This document shows, piece after piece, positions 25,672-33,736 of a stretch of DNA of 34,720 nt (position 1 is its first letter; every line of letters starts with the position of its first letter). Where the stretch lies: positions 1 through 34,720 of the forward strand of contig NZ_JAUXXP010000085.1 in assembly GCF_030684895.1 (NCBI RefSeq), written 5' to 3'. The position numbers and the translations under genes were made by a program. The notes beneath the pieces are model-generated. The model saw only the letters and a list, made by a program, of their open reading frames with translations, did no database searches and was not told the DNA's origin. Source of the stretch: Pseudomonas sp. Lineage in GTDB: Bacteria > Pseudomonadota > Gammaproteobacteria > Pseudomonadales > Pseudomonadaceae.

Positions 25672-26864
25672 GCGCGCTATTGCAGGTCAGCACGCCGGCA
25701 GGCGATAGCGGACGAATCTTCACCAGTGCCGAGGATTATATTTTCCGCTATGCCGACCAGGCGAGTGCCGGTGCCGCGATCAGCCTGCTGATGCCTGTAC
25801 GCATGGATGAGTATCGCCGGCGCGAGCTGCACCCGATTTTCCAGATGAATCTTCCCGAAGGCTACGTGCTGGAACAGCTGCGTAACCGTCTGGCCAAGAC
25901 CGTTAATGTTGACCCCATGCTGCTGCTGGCGCTCTCAGGCAGCAGTTCACCTATTGGTCGGGTCTTTGTGAGTTCTCAGGCCGTAGATGCGTTGTTGATG
26001 CGCCAGCAGTTTCCCGGTGAACGCCTCGAGGAAATCCTCACCTGGGATGGCGCCGAGGATATTTTTGTCGATCTGGTCGACCGCTACATTCTGCGTGCGG
26101 GTATTTCTGGGGTTCAGCCCAAGGTTCTGGTGCCGGAACAGGCGGAGTCTGTGCCGCATAAATTCACGGCAAAAACCTCTGACTTGATCATCAAGAGCGG
26201 CCGCGATGAATTTCCGGGCCTGGCGATCAATGAATTTCTCTGTATGTCGATTGCCCAAGAGGCCGGCATTCCCACCCCGGAGTTCTACCTGTCAGATAAC
26301 GCTAGGCTGTTTGTCATGCGCCGCTTTGACCGTGATGAGCAGCACAACCCTATCGGTTTTGAAGATATGGCCGCGCTGATGGGGCTGTCTGCCGAGCAGA
26401 AGTACAGCAAGAGCTACGCCGCCATCGCCAAGGCCATCCGCCTGTATTGCCCGACTGAGCACCTGCGCAGTTCGCTTGACCAGCTGTTCGACAGCGTGGC
26501 GCTGAGCTGCATCGTCGGCAATGGTGATGCGCACCTGAAGAACTTCGGCTTGCTCTATTGCGACCCAGTGCAGCGTGATGCGCGCTTGGCCCCGGCCTAT
26601 GACATCGTCAATACCACCGCCTATATCCCGGACGATGTGCTGGCGTTGGATCTGCTCGGTAACAAGTCGCTGTTCGCTTCACGGCAAGGGCTGTTGGAGT
26701 TCGCCAAAACCTGTGATGTCGACCAGCCCAAGGCACGCATTCTGCGTTTGTTAGCCGCTCATGAAAGGGTGCTCGCGCGCTTTCCCGAACTCTGCGAGCA
26801 AGCACCTCAGGTGGCCGCAGCCATCCGGGCAAGCGCTCAGCCGTTTAGCCAGAGCTTTGGCTGA
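25668..26864 (+). CDS. hipA: HipA-family serine/threonine kinase toxin
   Basis: 398 residues (E. coli HipA 440). Complete HipA architecture: N-terminal subdomain 1 (about 1-100), the loop GISGVQPK (145-152) with S147 at the place of the autophosphorylated serine, K176 in LIIKSGRD, MRRFDR (217-222), the catalytic loop G284-N-G-D287-A-H-L-K-N292, and metal-binding D312 in APAYD. E. coli HipA phosphorylates glutamyl-tRNA synthetase, halting translation and giving persistence; HipT and other relatives hit other aminoacyl-tRNA synthetases, so the target here is unknown. All catalytic residues are intact. The gene overlaps hipB by 4 bases. The pair sits between ybiT and the sphingomyelinase gene, without visible mobile-element scars. 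Confidence 0.9.
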   Translation: MSALLQVSTPAGDSGRIFTSAEDYIFRYADQASAGAAISLLMPVRMDEYRRRELHPIFQMNLPEGYVLEQLRNRLAKTVNVDPMLLLALSGSSSPIGRVFVSSQAVDALLMRQQFPGERLEEILTWDGAEDIFVDLVDRYILRAGISGVQPKVLVPEQAESVPHKFTAKTSDLIIKSGRDEFPGLAINEFLCMSIAQEAGIPTPEFYLSDNARLFVMRRFDRDEQHNPIGFEDMAALMGLSAEQKYSKSYAAIAKAIRLYCPTEHLRSSLDQLFDSVALSCIVGNGDAHLKNFGLLYCDPVQRDARLAPAYDIVNTTAYIPDDVLALDLLGNKSLFASRQGLLEFAKTCDVDQPKARILRLLAAHERVLARFPELCEQAPQVAAAIRASAQPFSQSFG

Positions 26865-26966
26865 AACGTTCAGAGCAGATGACGGGGAGTGGGTCGCTCG
26901 GGTATGCCCTGGCTGCCAAACAGGCCCCGTCACGAACGGCGGCTTTTTACCGCCGCCTTCGGCCTA

Positions 26967-28481
26967 TCAGTAGTGCAGCTTGCTGCTCCAGTCCGAGTAA
27001 TGCGCCGGGCGTTTTAGGTGCACGCGGAACTGTTCGGCATTGGCGGGTGAGCTGCTCCACAGGTACAGGTGCTCTTTCCAGCTGCCGGACGCCCAGTTCT
27101 GCAGGTAGTAGTCAGTGCCGCGCACCGTGTCGCGGTCGCGCAGGCGAATGCTGTCGCCATCCTTGAGGCAGCCGTTGTTGTTGGGCAGCTCGATGCGTAG
27201 CTGGTTGGATGAATCGCCTGCCTTCATGTAATAGGCGTAGTTACCGCCGCCACCGCCCAGCCACCAGTTGAGCCAATGGCCGGGATGGCGACGTGATTCC
27301 ACCTCGATATAGTCGCCACTGCGGATGCAGAAACTCTCCGGGTGATACCAGTTGCGCAGGCTGAACAGGCTTTCTGGCTCCAGCCCGCTGCCGTTGATTT
27401 TCACCCAGTCGTTGGCCTTGCTGCTGCCGGCGCGCAGGGTTTTGCCGGTGGTGGTGCTTTGCAAGACCACTTCGCCATAGAGGTTTTGTTGCGGTTTGCT
27501 GGCGCGGGTTGGCGTCGTGCTGTCGGCGCGAGTAAAGCCGGCCACTGGCGAGTGGTCGGAGTAGTCCTGAAATTGCCAGGTCGCGCCCGCCAGGTTGACC
27601 GTCCAGCGTGGCGCTGGGGTATCCAGGGCCTGGTTGTGCCAGAACGGCAGTTGTCGGTGGTTGCGCGAAACGAAGATGTAATCCAGGTATTCCGGGGCAT
27701 GGTTGGGGTATTGGTAGTTGGCGATGCCGTTGCGCAGGGTATCAAAGGTGGTGTCGCTGCCGGCATAGCTGTCGGGTGCGTTGACCTGCAGGCGGGTGAG
27801 CATGTCGTGGTACTCGCTGCTGCCTTTGATTACGTTGAAGTCACCGCCAATAAACACCAGCTGATCGAGGGCAATGCCGCGGGCGCTGATGAAGTTCTGC
27901 AGTTCATCGAACTGGCTGGCCCGTACCGCCGTGCCTTTGCCATCCGGGCAACCGGTGTCCGCTGCCTGCGCATGGGTGCCGATGATATGCACGGCCTGGC
28001 CATTGCGATTGAGTTTGACGTAGACGAAGCCCTTGTTGGACAGGTAGTCCGCGCCGCAACCCTGGCTGTAGACATATTGCACGCGTTGTTCGATTGGCCA
28101 GCGGCTGACGATGGCTACGCCACCGTCTTCCGGCGTGGTATCCGAATAGGCGCCCAGCGTGGCATCCCAGCCCGTGCGGCTACGGCCGAGCACGGGCGTC
28201 TGAAACGGGTATTGGCTTTGCAAACCATTGAGCAGAATGGCCGACGCTGGGTTGTCGAACAGCTCGTTGAGAATCACCGCATCCTGGCCCTTGATATACG
28301 CCGCCTCAGCGATCAACGCCGCACGCTGCTGTTGGCCCCAGCCGGGTTTGATGCTGCTGGGCAGCAGGAACACGTTATGTGCCAGCAGTTTGAACTGCTC
28401 ATCCGGGTTTGCCTGGGCAAAGGTCGGGGCGGATAGGGCAAGCGTACTGAAACACAGCAGTGGCAACAGACAGCGATGCAT
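26967..28481 (-). CDS. Secreted sphingomyelinase C (neutral SMase-like phosphodiesterase)
   Basis: 504 residues from the ATG at 28481, preceded by GGAGG. Signal peptide at 1-22, cleaving near TFA-QAN. The DNase I-fold catalytic domain shows N36 (LAHNVFLL), metal-binding E73 (LNELFDN), H170 (GTHAQA), D214/N216 (GGDFNV) and the catalytic pair D309/H310 (SDHSP), as in Bacillus and staphylococcal beta-toxin sphingomyelinases. A Thr/Ser/Pro linker (about 318-333) leads to a beta-rich C-terminal domain of about 170 residues, resembling the domain in sphingomyelinases of Pseudomonas sp. TK4 and Leptospira. The predicted reaction is sphingomyelin to ceramide plus phosphocholine outside the cell. Isolated gene; possible haemolysin or phosphocholine-scavenging enzyme. 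Confidence 0.9.
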   Translation of the reverse strand: MHRCLLPLLCFSTLALSAPTFAQANPDEQFKLLAHNVFLLPSSIKPGWGQQQRAALIAEAAYIKGQDAVILNELFDNPASAILLNGLQSQYPFQTPVLGRSRTGWDATLGAYSDTTPEDGGVAIVSRWPIEQRVQYVYSQGCGADYLSNKGFVYVKLNRNGQAVHIIGTHAQAADTGCPDGKGTAVRASQFDELQNFISARGIALDQLVFIGGDFNVIKGSSEYHDMLTRLQVNAPDSYAGSDTTFDTLRNGIANYQYPNHAPEYLDYIFVSRNHRQLPFWHNQALDTPAPRWTVNLAGATWQFQDYSDHSPVAGFTRADSTTPTRASKPQQNLYGEVVLQSTTTGKTLRAGSSKANDWVKINGSGLEPESLFSLRNWYHPESFCIRSGDYIEVESRRHPGHWLNWWLGGGGGNYAYYMKAGDSSNQLRIELPNNNGCLKDGDSIRLRDRDTVRGTDYYLQNWASGSWKEHLYLWSSSPANAEQFRVHLKRPAHYSDWSSKLHY

Positions 28482-28614
28482 AGGGTGGCCTCCGGGTAGG
28501 GGAATGGCCAGTCTTCCAGTCACCGTTAACCGCGAGAATGATCGAAAGGTGGGTGGGCTAGACCAGCGCCAGCGCAGTCTGCTTGGCGAGAGTTACATCG
28601 GCATGACGCGGCTG

Positions 28615-28983
28615 TTACGAATCCGCTGCTGGTGGGTCGAGCAACAGGGCCAGCTTTAGGCGTTTGGGTAATTTGCCTACCACCAGCTGATGGGAGCGGG
28701 TCAGCAGTGCTTGCAGCTCGCCATCGTTCAGTGGGTAGGGCGCGGCCATGCTGATCCAGCGTGCGCGGGCCAGATAAGGCGCAGGGCGGATACCCGGGCG
28801 GTCGCAATAGCCGAGAAACAGGTCGGCATCGACCTTAAAGGCCAAGCCGTCATGGCTACCCAGGTGGAATAGGGCGAACATCTTGCTCTCGGCCACCGAA
28901 AACACCCGCACACCGCCCCATTTGATGTCCTCACGGGCACCCGGCAGGCTCAGGCAGAAAGCAGCAACGTGTTCGGGCGTCAT
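28615..28983 (-). CDS. MmcQ/YjbR family protein
   Basis: 122 residues, small soluble protein of the YjbR (CyaY-like fold) family. Landmarks are LSLPGAREDIKWGGVRVFSVAESKMFALF (12-40, read in parts), the G-V-R-V-F and K-M-F-A strands, and the C-terminal YPLNDGELQALLTRSHQLVV. Members are annotated as DNA-binding on fold grounds; no function is established to my knowledge. The ATG at 28983 lies 7 bases after the ppiC stop, so the two are cotranscribed. The frame opens further into ppiC but the family start fits MTPEHVAAFC. The ribosome site is weak, in line with coupling. Confidence 0.85.
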   Translation of the reverse strand: MTPEHVAAFCLSLPGAREDIKWGGVRVFSVAESKMFALFHLGSHDGLAFKVDADLFLGYCDRPGIRPAPYLARARWISMAAPYPLNDGELQALLTRSHQLVVGKLPKRLKLALLLDPPAADS

Positions 28984-28990
28984 AGCGGAA

Positions 28991-29269
28991 TCACTCGCGG
29001 TAGAAAACCTGCACCAGATGATAGCCAAACTGGCTTTTCACCGGCCCGTGGACTTCACGTACCGGCTTCTTGAATATCACCTGATCAATCGCCCGCACCA
29101 TCTGTCCTGGGCGCACTTCACCCAGGTCGCCGCCTTTCTTGCCGGAGGGGCAGGTGGAGTATTTGCGCGCCAGCACGTCAAACGCCTCGCCGGCGGCAAT
29201 ACGCTTTTTCAGTGCGGCGGCTTCTGCTTCGGTTTTCACCAGAATATGGCGGGCCATTGCCTTTGGCAT
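28991..29269 (-). CDS. ppiC: Parvulin-type peptidyl-prolyl cis-trans isomerase
   Basis: 92 residues, a single rotamase domain without a signal peptide, as in E. coli PpiC (93). ARHILVKTEAEAAALKKRI starts the fold; YSTCPSGKKGGDLGEVRPGQMV holds the active-site loop (Cys and Gly-Gly-Asp-Leu-Gly), and VKSQFGYHLVQVFYRE ends it with the conserved F-G-Y-H-L. It catalyses isomerisation of X-Pro peptide bonds in the cytoplasm. The ATG at 29269 has AGGAG 6 bases upstream; an in-frame start 7 codons earlier is not needed. A YjbR gene follows. Confidence 0.95.
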   Translation of the reverse strand: MPKAMARHILVKTEAEAAALKKRIAAGEAFDVLARKYSTCPSGKKGGDLGEVRPGQMVRAIDQVIFKKPVREVHGPVKSQFGYHLVQVFYRE

Positions 29270-29412
29270 GACGGGCTCCTCGGAATTCAATTGGCATATT
29301 GTGCCAGTATTTTCAGCCGCTTAGCGCTTGAGCCGGGCACGCGCCGATTTTCTCGGGAGCGATGCGTAATCTTGGCCTAACGTAATAAATCCAACTCGCG
29401 GGAAATCTCGTT

Positions 29413-30642
29413 ATGGACCTCAACGCCATGCTGAAAATCCTGTCCAGCCAGGACGGGTCCGACCTTTATCTTTCCACTGGTGCGCCGCCCTGCGCCAAGT
29501 TCAATGGCGTGCTCAAGGCGCTCAGCGCCGAGCCGCTCAAGGCCGGCGAGGTGGCAGCCATTGCTGATTCGGTGATGGATAGCGCGCAGCGTGAGGAATT
29601 CGAGCGTGAGCTGGAGATGAACCTGGCGATTTCCATTCCCAGCGTTGGCCGTTTTCGCATCAATATCTTCAAGCAGCGCAACGAGGTGTCGATTGTCGCG
29701 CGCAATATCAAGATGGAAATTCCCAAATTCGAAGACCTCAAGCTGCCGGAAGTGCTGCTCAAAACGGTGATGGAGAAGCGCGGCCTGGTGCTATTTGTTG
29801 GCGGCACCGGTTCGGGCAAATCGACCTCGCTGGCGGCGCTGATCGACTACCGCAACCGTAACAGCGGCGGCCATATCATCACCATCGAGGACCCGGTGGA
29901 GTACGTGCACAAGCACAAAAAGTCGATCATCAATCAGCGTGAGGTGGGGGTGGATACCCGCAGCTTCCACGCCGCACTGAAGAACACCCTGCGCCAGGCG
30001 CCGGACGTAATCCTGATCGGCGAAATCCGCGACCGCGAAACCATGGAGCATGCCTTGGCCTTTGCCGACACCGGCCACCTGGCAATCTCTACGCTGCACG
30101 CCAACAACGCCAACCAGGCGCTGGACCGCATCATCAACTTCTTCCCGGAAGACCGCCGCCCGCAGTTGCTCAATGACCTGGGCAACAACCTCAAGGCGTT
30201 CGTCTCCCAGCGCCTGGTCAAGACCATCGACGGCAAGCGCCGGGCGGCGGTGGAGGTGCTGCTGGGCACGCCGACCATTCGTGATTTGATCAAGCGTAAT
30301 GAGTTTTCCGAGATCAAGGAGATCATGGAAAAGTCGAAAAACCTTGGTATGCAGACCTTCGATCAGGCGCTGATCGACCTGGTCAACGATGGCTCGATTG
30401 ATGAAGAAGAAGCGGTGAAAAACGCTGACTCGGCGAACAACGTACGCCTCAAGCTCAAACTCTATCGCGACAACCCAGGCACCTCAGCACCTGCCGCTGC
30501 GCCCGCGCCAGCGGCCGCCGCACCGACACCTGCTGCACCTGCGGCGCCCGCTACTTCGGCGGGAGAGTGGGGGCTGGAGTTGAAGCTGGAAGATATTGAA
30601 GAAGAACAGCTGCCTGAGGACCCTGGGCGCAAAGGTATTTGA
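29413..30642 (+). CDS. PilT/PilU-family type IV pilus retraction ATPase with Ala/Pro-rich tail
   Basis: 409 residues. Cytoplasmic hexameric ATPase family for pilus retraction. Walker A GGTGSGKST (130-138), Asp box TIEDPVEYVH, Walker B VILIGEIRD (199-207) and His box GHLAISTLHANNA (221-233) are intact. The text is nearer to PilU than PilT (YRNRNSGGHIITIEDP, ANNANQALDRIINFFP), and the PilT motif AIRNLIRE is TIRDLIKR. The tail is unusual: an Ala/Pro linker (about 356-383), then an acidic end (LKLEDIEEEQLPEDPG). P. aeruginosa pilT and pilU are adjacent to each other and encode shorter proteins (PilU 382 as recalled). This gene stands alone, so it is probably an additional paralog. Its partner pilus is unknown. 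Confidence 0.9.
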   Translation: MDLNAMLKILSSQDGSDLYLSTGAPPCAKFNGVLKALSAEPLKAGEVAAIADSVMDSAQREEFERELEMNLAISIPSVGRFRINIFKQRNEVSIVARNIKMEIPKFEDLKLPEVLLKTVMEKRGLVLFVGGTGSGKSTSLAALIDYRNRNSGGHIITIEDPVEYVHKHKKSIINQREVGVDTRSFHAALKNTLRQAPDVILIGEIRDRETMEHALAFADTGHLAISTLHANNANQALDRIINFFPEDRRPQLLNDLGNNLKAFVSQRLVKTIDGKRRAAVEVLLGTPTIRDLIKRNEFSEIKEIMEKSKNLGMQTFDQALIDLVNDGSIDEEEAVKNADSANNVRLKLKLYRDNPGTSAPAAAPAPAAAAPTPAAPAAPATSAGEWGLELKLEDIEEEQLPEDPGRKGI

Positions 30643-30670
30643 ACACCGGCGCCAATAGAGCGGCTTACCG

Positions 30671-31402
30671 CTAGCGTTGTTCGGGGCGGTAGGCGTCCTG
30701 AATACGCTGGATCATGCCTTCGGCGCGTAGCGCTTCAACGGCCTTGCGCAGATCTTCCTGCAACTGCGCATCGCAGTCTTTCGAGCAGGCCAGGTACATA
30801 TCGGTACTGGCCAGCACGGGGCTCATCTGCAGTTTGTTGTTGCTTTGCGGCCATAGATACAACCCTTCCGGCACCCCGGTAAACCAGGCATCGACGCGCC
30901 CCAGCTCGAGCATGCGCGCAGGGTTATCGCCAAGCTTAAGGCTGACAATCTGCGTTTCGCTAAAGCCTTCGCGCTTGAGGATTTCCATCTGTGCTGTGCC
31001 ATGACCGACGGCAATACGCCGGTAACGCTGACGCGCCTCGGCAAAGTCAGCCACCGGCGCATCGAGGCTGAAAAAGGCGCGTTCAAGTGGCGAAATGGCT
31101 GCAATCCAGGTGTACAGCGCTTCGCGCTCTGGAGTACGCGAGAGCGGGATGATCAGCAGATTCTGCCCGCGACTGACCCGCTGCTGCGCGCGGGCCCAGG
31201 GGGTTACATGGATATGGCTGAGGTAGCCCGCGCGGGCAATCGCGGCCAATGCCACATCGCCGACCATGCCGTAGCCGCCCTGAAAGCTGACAAAGGTCAG
31301 CGGCGGCGCGTCCGGCATATGCAGCTCCAGCGGTTCCTGTGCTGTTGCGCTTAGGCTCAGCGAGGTCAGCAGTACAGCGAGACAGATCCAGCGCACAGCC
31401 AC
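30671..31402 (-). CDS. Periplasmic solute-binding protein (SBP_bac_3 / transporter substrate-binding domain)
   Basis: 243 residues from the GTG at 31402, which has GGAG 8 bases upstream and gives a clean signal peptide (cleavage near ATA-QEP, about residue 22). The frame is open to a GTG at 31441, which would give an awkward longer N-terminus. The mature protein is a two-lobed binding-protein fold of the polar amino-acid type: PLTFVSFQGGYGMVGDVALAAIARAG, the arginine-containing HVTPWARAQQRVSRGQ, and a second lobe with VGHGTAQMEILKREG. No ABC permease or histidine-kinase gene is near, so it is an orphan. Similar orphans in Pseudomonas are often close relatives of extracellular sensor domains. 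Ligand unknown. It lies 71 bases downstream of the acetoacetyl-CoA synthetase gene on the same strand. Confidence 0.85.
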   Translation of the reverse strand: MAVRWICLAVLLTSLSLSATAQEPLELHMPDAPPLTFVSFQGGYGMVGDVALAAIARAGYLSHIHVTPWARAQQRVSRGQNLLIIPLSRTPEREALYTWIAAISPLERAFFSLDAPVADFAEARQRYRRIAVGHGTAQMEILKREGFSETQIVSLKLGDNPARMLELGRVDAWFTGVPEGLYLWPQSNNKLQMSPVLASTDMYLACSKDCDAQLQEDLRKAVEALRAEGMIQRIQDAYRPEQR

Positions 31403-31473
31403 GGCAGCACTCCAACAACGACTGGCTTGGAGTATAAGCACTGCGCGCCGGGCTCGGCTGGAGTTTTGGTACT

Positions 31474-33429
31474 TCAGTCCCGTAGTTCTGCCAGGTCGCG
31501 GTACAGCTCCAGCGCCTGCGGATTGGCCAGGGCATCGGTGTTTTTTACTGGTTTGCCGTGCACCACGTTGCGCACCGCCAGTTCGACGATTTTGCCGCTA
31601 ATGGTGCGCGGGATATCCGCCACGGCAATGATCTTCGCCGGCACATGGCGCGGCGTGGTGTTGGCGCGGATCACCTGACGAATTTGCGTTTGCAGCGCGT
31701 CGGTCAGTTCGACGCCCTCGCGCAGGCGAACAAACAGCACCACACGCACATCGTCGTCCCACTCCTGACCGATGGCGATGGACTCCAGTACGGCCTCGAC
31801 CTTTTCCACCTGGCGATAGATTTCGGCGGTGCCGATGCGTACGCCGCCGGGGTTAAGTACCGCGTCACTGCGGCCATGAATCACCAGGCCGCCGTGGGCG
31901 GTGATTTCCGCGTAATCGCCGTGGGCCCAGATACCGGGGAAGGTGTCGAAGTAGGCCGCCTGGAACTTGCTGCCATCGGCATCCTTCCAGAAGCCAATCG
32001 GCATCGAGGGGAAATGCTGGGCGCAGACCAGTTCGCCTTTTTCGCCGCTCACTGGTTGGCCGGCGTCATTCCACACCTGCACGTCCATGCCCAAACCCTT
32101 GCACTGCAGCTCGCCACGCCACACTGGCAGCACCGGGTTACCGAGGGCAAAGCAGGAAACGATATCGGTGCCGCCGGAGATGGATGACAGGCAGAGATCG
32201 GCTTTGATCTCGCGGTAGACGTACTCGAAGCTCTCGTGAGACAGCGGTGAGCCGGTCGACAGAATCGCCTTGAGCCGTTGCAGTTTGTGCGTGCTGCCCG
32301 GCTTGGCGCCGGCTTTTTCCAGTGCCGCGAGGAATTTGGCGCTGGTACCGAAGATGCTGATGTTTTCCGCATCGATCAGATCGATCAGGCGCTCGGCACC
32401 GGGATGGAAGGGCGAACCGTCAAATAGCACCAGGGTCGCGCCCAGGGCCAGGCCGGAGACCAGCCAGTTCCACATCATCCAACCGCAGGTGGTGTAGTAG
32501 AACAGCGTGTCGCAGGCCATCAGGTCGGTATGCAGGCCGAGTTCCTTCACATGCTGCAGCAGGGTGCCGCCAGTGCCGTGGACGATGCACTTGGGCACGC
32601 CGGTGGTGCCGCTGGAGTAGAGGATATACAGCGGGTGATCGAACGGTACCTGAGTGAACTCGGGTTCGCCGCCAGCCTGGTAGAAGTCTTGCCACAGCGC
32701 GACCTTGGCCGCTGAGTGGAAGTCGGCGGCGTTGGCCTGGGTATTGGAGTAGGGCACCACAATCAGCTGCGCAAGCGAGGGCAGGCGTTCGAGGATTTCA
32801 TTGAGCTTGCTGGTCAGGTCGAGGTTCTTGCCTGCGTAGCGGTAACCGGCGGCGGCGATCAGCACCTTGGGCTCGATCTGGCCGAAGCGGTCGACCACGC
32901 CCTGGGTGCCGAAGTCCGGCGAACAGCTCGACCAGGTCGCACCGAGACTACTGGCCGCCAGCATGCCGACCAGGGTTTGCCAGGTGTTGGGCATAAAGGC
33001 GGCAACGCGGTCGCCACTACCGACGCCGGCAGCACGCAGGCTGCGTTGCAAACCCGCGACATGAGCGGCCAGCTCGGCGTAACTCAGCTGTTCGCGCGAA
33101 CCGTCCTCGCCAATGGCGACCAGGGCCGGGTGGTTATCGCGGCGGCGCAGCAGGTGTTCGGCAAAGTTCAGCGTCGCGCCAGGAAACCAGTGAGCGCTGG
33201 GCATGGCGCTGCGTTCCTGCAGCACTGCCGTGGGCTGGGTGCTAAAACGGATGTCGAAGAACTCGATAACGGCCTGCCAGAAGGCTTCGCGCTGCGTCAC
33301 GCTCCAGCTGTGCAGGGATGGATAGTCGGCCAGTTGCAGGCTGTGGCGCTGATTGACGAAGTGGCGGAAGCTGTCCATCCGCGTCGCCGCGATACGTTCG
33401 GCAGAAGGCGTCCACAAAGGCTGTTGCAT
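31474..33429 (-). CDS. aacS: Acetoacetyl-CoA synthetase (acetoacetate--CoA ligase)
   Basis: 651 residues, adenylate-forming ligase; makes acetoacetyl-CoA from acetoacetate, CoA and ATP. Family text is clear: PLWTPSAERI at the N-terminus, ATWSSCSPDFG (164-174), the P-loop YSSGTTGVPK (271-280), TTCGWMMWNWL, HGDYAEI, GRSDAVLNPGGVRIGTAEIY and the catalytic lysine K613 in TISGK. WSSCSPDFG with the TTCGWMMWNW motif distinguishes it from acetyl-CoA synthetase. The ATG at 33429 has GAGGAA 5-6 bases upstream; the frame extends to 33579 but that part is not family-like. The upstream gene liuE produces acetoacetate, so the two enzymes work in series. Confidence 0.93.
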   Translation of the reverse strand: MQQPLWTPSAERIAATRMDSFRHFVNQRHSLQLADYPSLHSWSVTQREAFWQAVIEFFDIRFSTQPTAVLQERSAMPSAHWFPGATLNFAEHLLRRRDNHPALVAIGEDGSREQLSYAELAAHVAGLQRSLRAAGVGSGDRVAAFMPNTWQTLVGMLAASSLGATWSSCSPDFGTQGVVDRFGQIEPKVLIAAAGYRYAGKNLDLTSKLNEILERLPSLAQLIVVPYSNTQANAADFHSAAKVALWQDFYQAGGEPEFTQVPFDHPLYILYSSGTTGVPKCIVHGTGGTLLQHVKELGLHTDLMACDTLFYYTTCGWMMWNWLVSGLALGATLVLFDGSPFHPGAERLIDLIDAENISIFGTSAKFLAALEKAGAKPGSTHKLQRLKAILSTGSPLSHESFEYVYREIKADLCLSSISGGTDIVSCFALGNPVLPVWRGELQCKGLGMDVQVWNDAGQPVSGEKGELVCAQHFPSMPIGFWKDADGSKFQAAYFDTFPGIWAHGDYAEITAHGGLVIHGRSDAVLNPGGVRIGTAEIYRQVEKVEAVLESIAIGQEWDDDVRVVLFVRLREGVELTDALQTQIRQVIRANTTPRHVPAKIIAVADIPRTISGKIVELAVRNVVHGKPVKNTDALANPQALELYRDLAELRD

Positions 33430-33736
33430 GTTGGTTCCTCGAACTCTTGTTATGCCTGCGCAATGCGGGCTTATTGCTGCAAGCCTACTGGCTGGCGGAT
33501 GGCTTGCGTCGAGCTGCGCGGGGCTGATCCTGATCGGCAGCCGCCGCGCCTGTAGCCACTGTGCAACGCTCCCAGGCAACCTGCAGCGAACCTGATGGGG
33601 GCGCTTTACAGTACGTAAATAAAACCTTACAGCCGACGTGGCCCGGATAAGCCCTGGCGCAATCCGAGGCTTATCCGGAGATGCTTCCCGGATTGCGCCG
33701 CGTGCCGCGGCTTATCCGGGCTACGCCGTCTACCAA
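33430..33736. other. 307-base spacer between aacS and liuE
   Basis: Contains the REP-like element at 33641-33721 next to liuE, and otherwise no gene. The first part (33430-33600) is an extension of the aacS reading frame without family similarity. No clear promoter was seen. Confidence 0.6.
33641..33721. repeat. REP-like nested palindromic element
   Basis: Outer 13-base perfect arms GCCCGGATAAGCC (33641-33653) and its complement (33709-33721). Inner 11-base arms GGCGCAATCCG (33656-33666) and CGGATTGCGCC (33689-33699). A further copy of the outer half is at 33668-33678. So two imperfect copies face each other, as in Pseudomonas REP doublets. It lies just beyond the liuE stop. Confidence 0.75.

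Noticed and set aside
26939..26958. Terminator between hipA and the sphingomyelinase gene
   Set aside because: GGCGGC/GCCGCC can pair, but no T-tract follows on either strand. It is too weak to call.
30659..30672. Terminator between the PilU-like gene and the solute-binding gene
   Set aside because: AGCGG/CCGCT forms a 5-base stem only, without a T-tract.
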